Of a DNA stretch of 6,312 bases, positions 5,450 to 6,312 are shown in pieces. Below the pieces are notes generated by a model. The model searched no databases. It was not told the DNA's origin and worked only from the letters and a program-made list of their open reading frames with translations. The stretch lies in NCBI GenBank assembly GCA_003136335.1, contig PLEA01000006.1, positions 1 to 6,312 of the forward strand, given 5' to 3'. Each line of letters opens with the position of its first letter. Position 1 is the stretch's first letter. The translations under genes were made by a program, and so were the position numbers. The stretch comes from Acidobacteriaceae bacterium. GTDB lineage: Bacteria > Acidobacteriota > Terriglobia > Terriglobales > SbA1.

Positions 5450-6312
5450 ATGCTAGGCTCCAAAGAAGTGGGTTCCGCGTACGCCAATCCGTTGAAATCC
5501 AGACCTTCCGCGTCCAACCGTCTGGCGCAGTGGCTACAATCAGCCTCGGCGGAGATTTGGGTCAAATTCCTGCTGGCGCTCTTCGGTTTGGGGCTGGCCT
5601 TCGCGACGGCGCTCTTCTCCACCGTGTCGCGCGATGCCGGCAACGTCTGGGCTACTCTGATATTGGCCTCGACTTCATTGGTGCTCGCCACCCTGGTCGG
5701 GATGGTTACCGTTCCGTACCTGGCGCGGCGCGTGGCCGTCGAGCGCCTGCGCGAATCCTTCGATTACGACGTAACGCGCGCCGGCATCGTGTACGCACTG
5801 GTAACGTTGGTGATCGGCATTGCCGCGCTCAACACTGGCAACAATCTTCTCTACATTATAGTCGCGGCTATGCTGGCCGCGATTCTGGTTTCCGGAGTCG
5901 TCTCCGCCTGGGTGCTGCGCTGGCTGGAACTCGACGTCCGGCTGCCCGAGCACGTTTTCGCCGGTCGACCCGTGGCAGGACGCATCGTACTGCGCAACCC
6001 GCGCCGATTCTTGCCCTCCTTTTCCATCCGCGTAGTTTCCACGCGCAAGAAACGAAAGAAGCCGGCCAAGCAATGGCGATGGGAAGCGACCACGTTTGCG
6101 TTCCCCTTTAACCGCCCGTCGGCTGAGCAGTGGTTGCGCCTGCCGGACCGGCGTCTGCGCCGCGTGCTCGTAGTTCCACCGCCTCCAGGAATTTTTCAGG
6201 GGATGGCATACTTTCCTTTCCTCCCTCCGCAGGCCGAGTTGTCGGCCGATCTGGAATTAAGATTCGAGCAGCGCGGCCGTTATCGCGAAGACAGCTTCGG
6301 TCTGGCCACGCG
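5450..6312 (+). CDS. DUF58-domain membrane protein (partial, N-terminal 287 residues)
   Basis: The frame is open from ATG 5450 to the right edge. Four hydrophobic segments (about 38-59, 67-90, 110-127 and 132-155) include the signature NTGNNLLYIIVAAMLAAILVSG around 128-149, characteristic of DUF58 proteins. After the membrane part come a beta-rich stretch (LPEHVFAGRPVAGRIVLRNP) and the motif YFPFLPP (254-260) followed by RGRYREDSFGLAT (275-287). The DUF58 core itself should follow outside the window. The family often neighbours MoxR AAA+ ATPases and transglutaminase proteins, with poorly known roles in envelope or chaperone-like processes. Residues 198-250 are a basic, proline-containing insert that seems long for the family. 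The start is uncertain: an in-frame ATG at 5387 directly follows a stop, and neither ATG has a good ribosome site. Whether it is cotranscribed with E1 is unclear. Confidence 0.85.
   Translation, partial: MLGSKEVGSAYANPLKSRPSASNRLAQWLQSASAEIWVKFLLALFGLGLAFATALFSTVSRDAGNVWATLILASTSLVLATLVGMVTVPYLARRVAVERLRESFDYDVTRAGIVYALVTLVIGIAALNTGNNLLYIIVAAMLAAILVSGVVSAWVLRWLELDVRLPEHVFAGRPVAGRIVLRNPRRFLPSFSIRVVSTRKKRKKPAKQWRWEATTFAFPFNRPSAEQWLRLPDRRLRRVLVVPPPPGIFQGMAYFPFLPPQAELSADLELRFEQRGRYREDSFGLAT

Noticed and set aside
5431..6111. 226-residue plus-strand open frame overlapping the DUF58 gene
   Set aside because: It is Arg-rich and motif-less, while the alternative frame has membrane helices and the DUF58 signature to the window edge.
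1..6312. CRISPR array, tRNA or rRNA genes, insertion sequences, attachment sites
   Set aside because: I saw no regularly spaced direct repeats, no cloverleaf-like or rRNA-like segment, and no transposase or integrase coding sequence with flanking repeats.

Overview
The window is about 6.3 kb of GC-rich bacterial chromosome. It carries a compact arsenic-detoxification operon between housekeeping-type genes. The composition, the fused 2-oxo-acid dehydrogenase E1 gene, and two kinds of hairpin repeat resembling ones I recall from Acidobacteriota (Terriglobia-like) genomes suggest that phylum. This is an inference; there is no rRNA or marker gene here to confirm it.

Layout: (1) 266 to 1, minus strand: the N-terminal 88 residues of a HAD phosphatase of the phosphoglycolate phosphatase type, running off the left edge. 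(2) 267-430: a divergent intergenic region with two hairpins and a near-consensus promoter (TTGACA-17-TAATAT) overlapped by a 12-10-12 inverted repeat, the likely ArsR operator. (3) 431-2895, plus strand: arsR, arsM, a MIP channel (aqpS-like) and arsC. The junctions are an 11-nt gap, a 23-nt overlap and a 4-nt ATGA overlap, so this is probably one transcript with coupled translation. (4) 2896-3099: a spacer with a stable hairpin in the probable leader of the next gene. (5) 3100-5319: a single-chain E1 (alpha plus beta) of a branched-chain or pyruvate-type 2-oxo-acid dehydrogenase. (6) 5320-5449: a tandem pair of GC-rich hairpins. (7) 5450 to the right edge: the N-terminal 287 residues of a DUF58 membrane protein.

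The operon gives a coherent pathway. ArsC reduces arsenate to arsenite using a thioredoxin-type cysteine triad, ArsM methylates arsenite with S-adenosylmethionine, and the channel could let arsenite or methylated arsenic leave the cell. ArsR would release the promoter when its C-terminal cysteines bind As(III). No arsenite pump (ArsB or Acr3) is visible in the operon, so the channel is the only candidate exit route here. The channel has valine where most aquaporins carry the selectivity-filter arginine. I recall the same substitution in the rhizobial AqpS channel linked to methylarsenical transport.

The most unusual points are: an extension of about 55 residues at the ArsM N-terminus, part of which is encoded by a two-hairpin repeat apparently captured in frame; an arsR start codon that coincides with the predicted transcription start (probable leaderless mRNA) and lies inside the operator; and the dual-coded junction in which the cysteine-rich ArsM tail also encodes the channel start.
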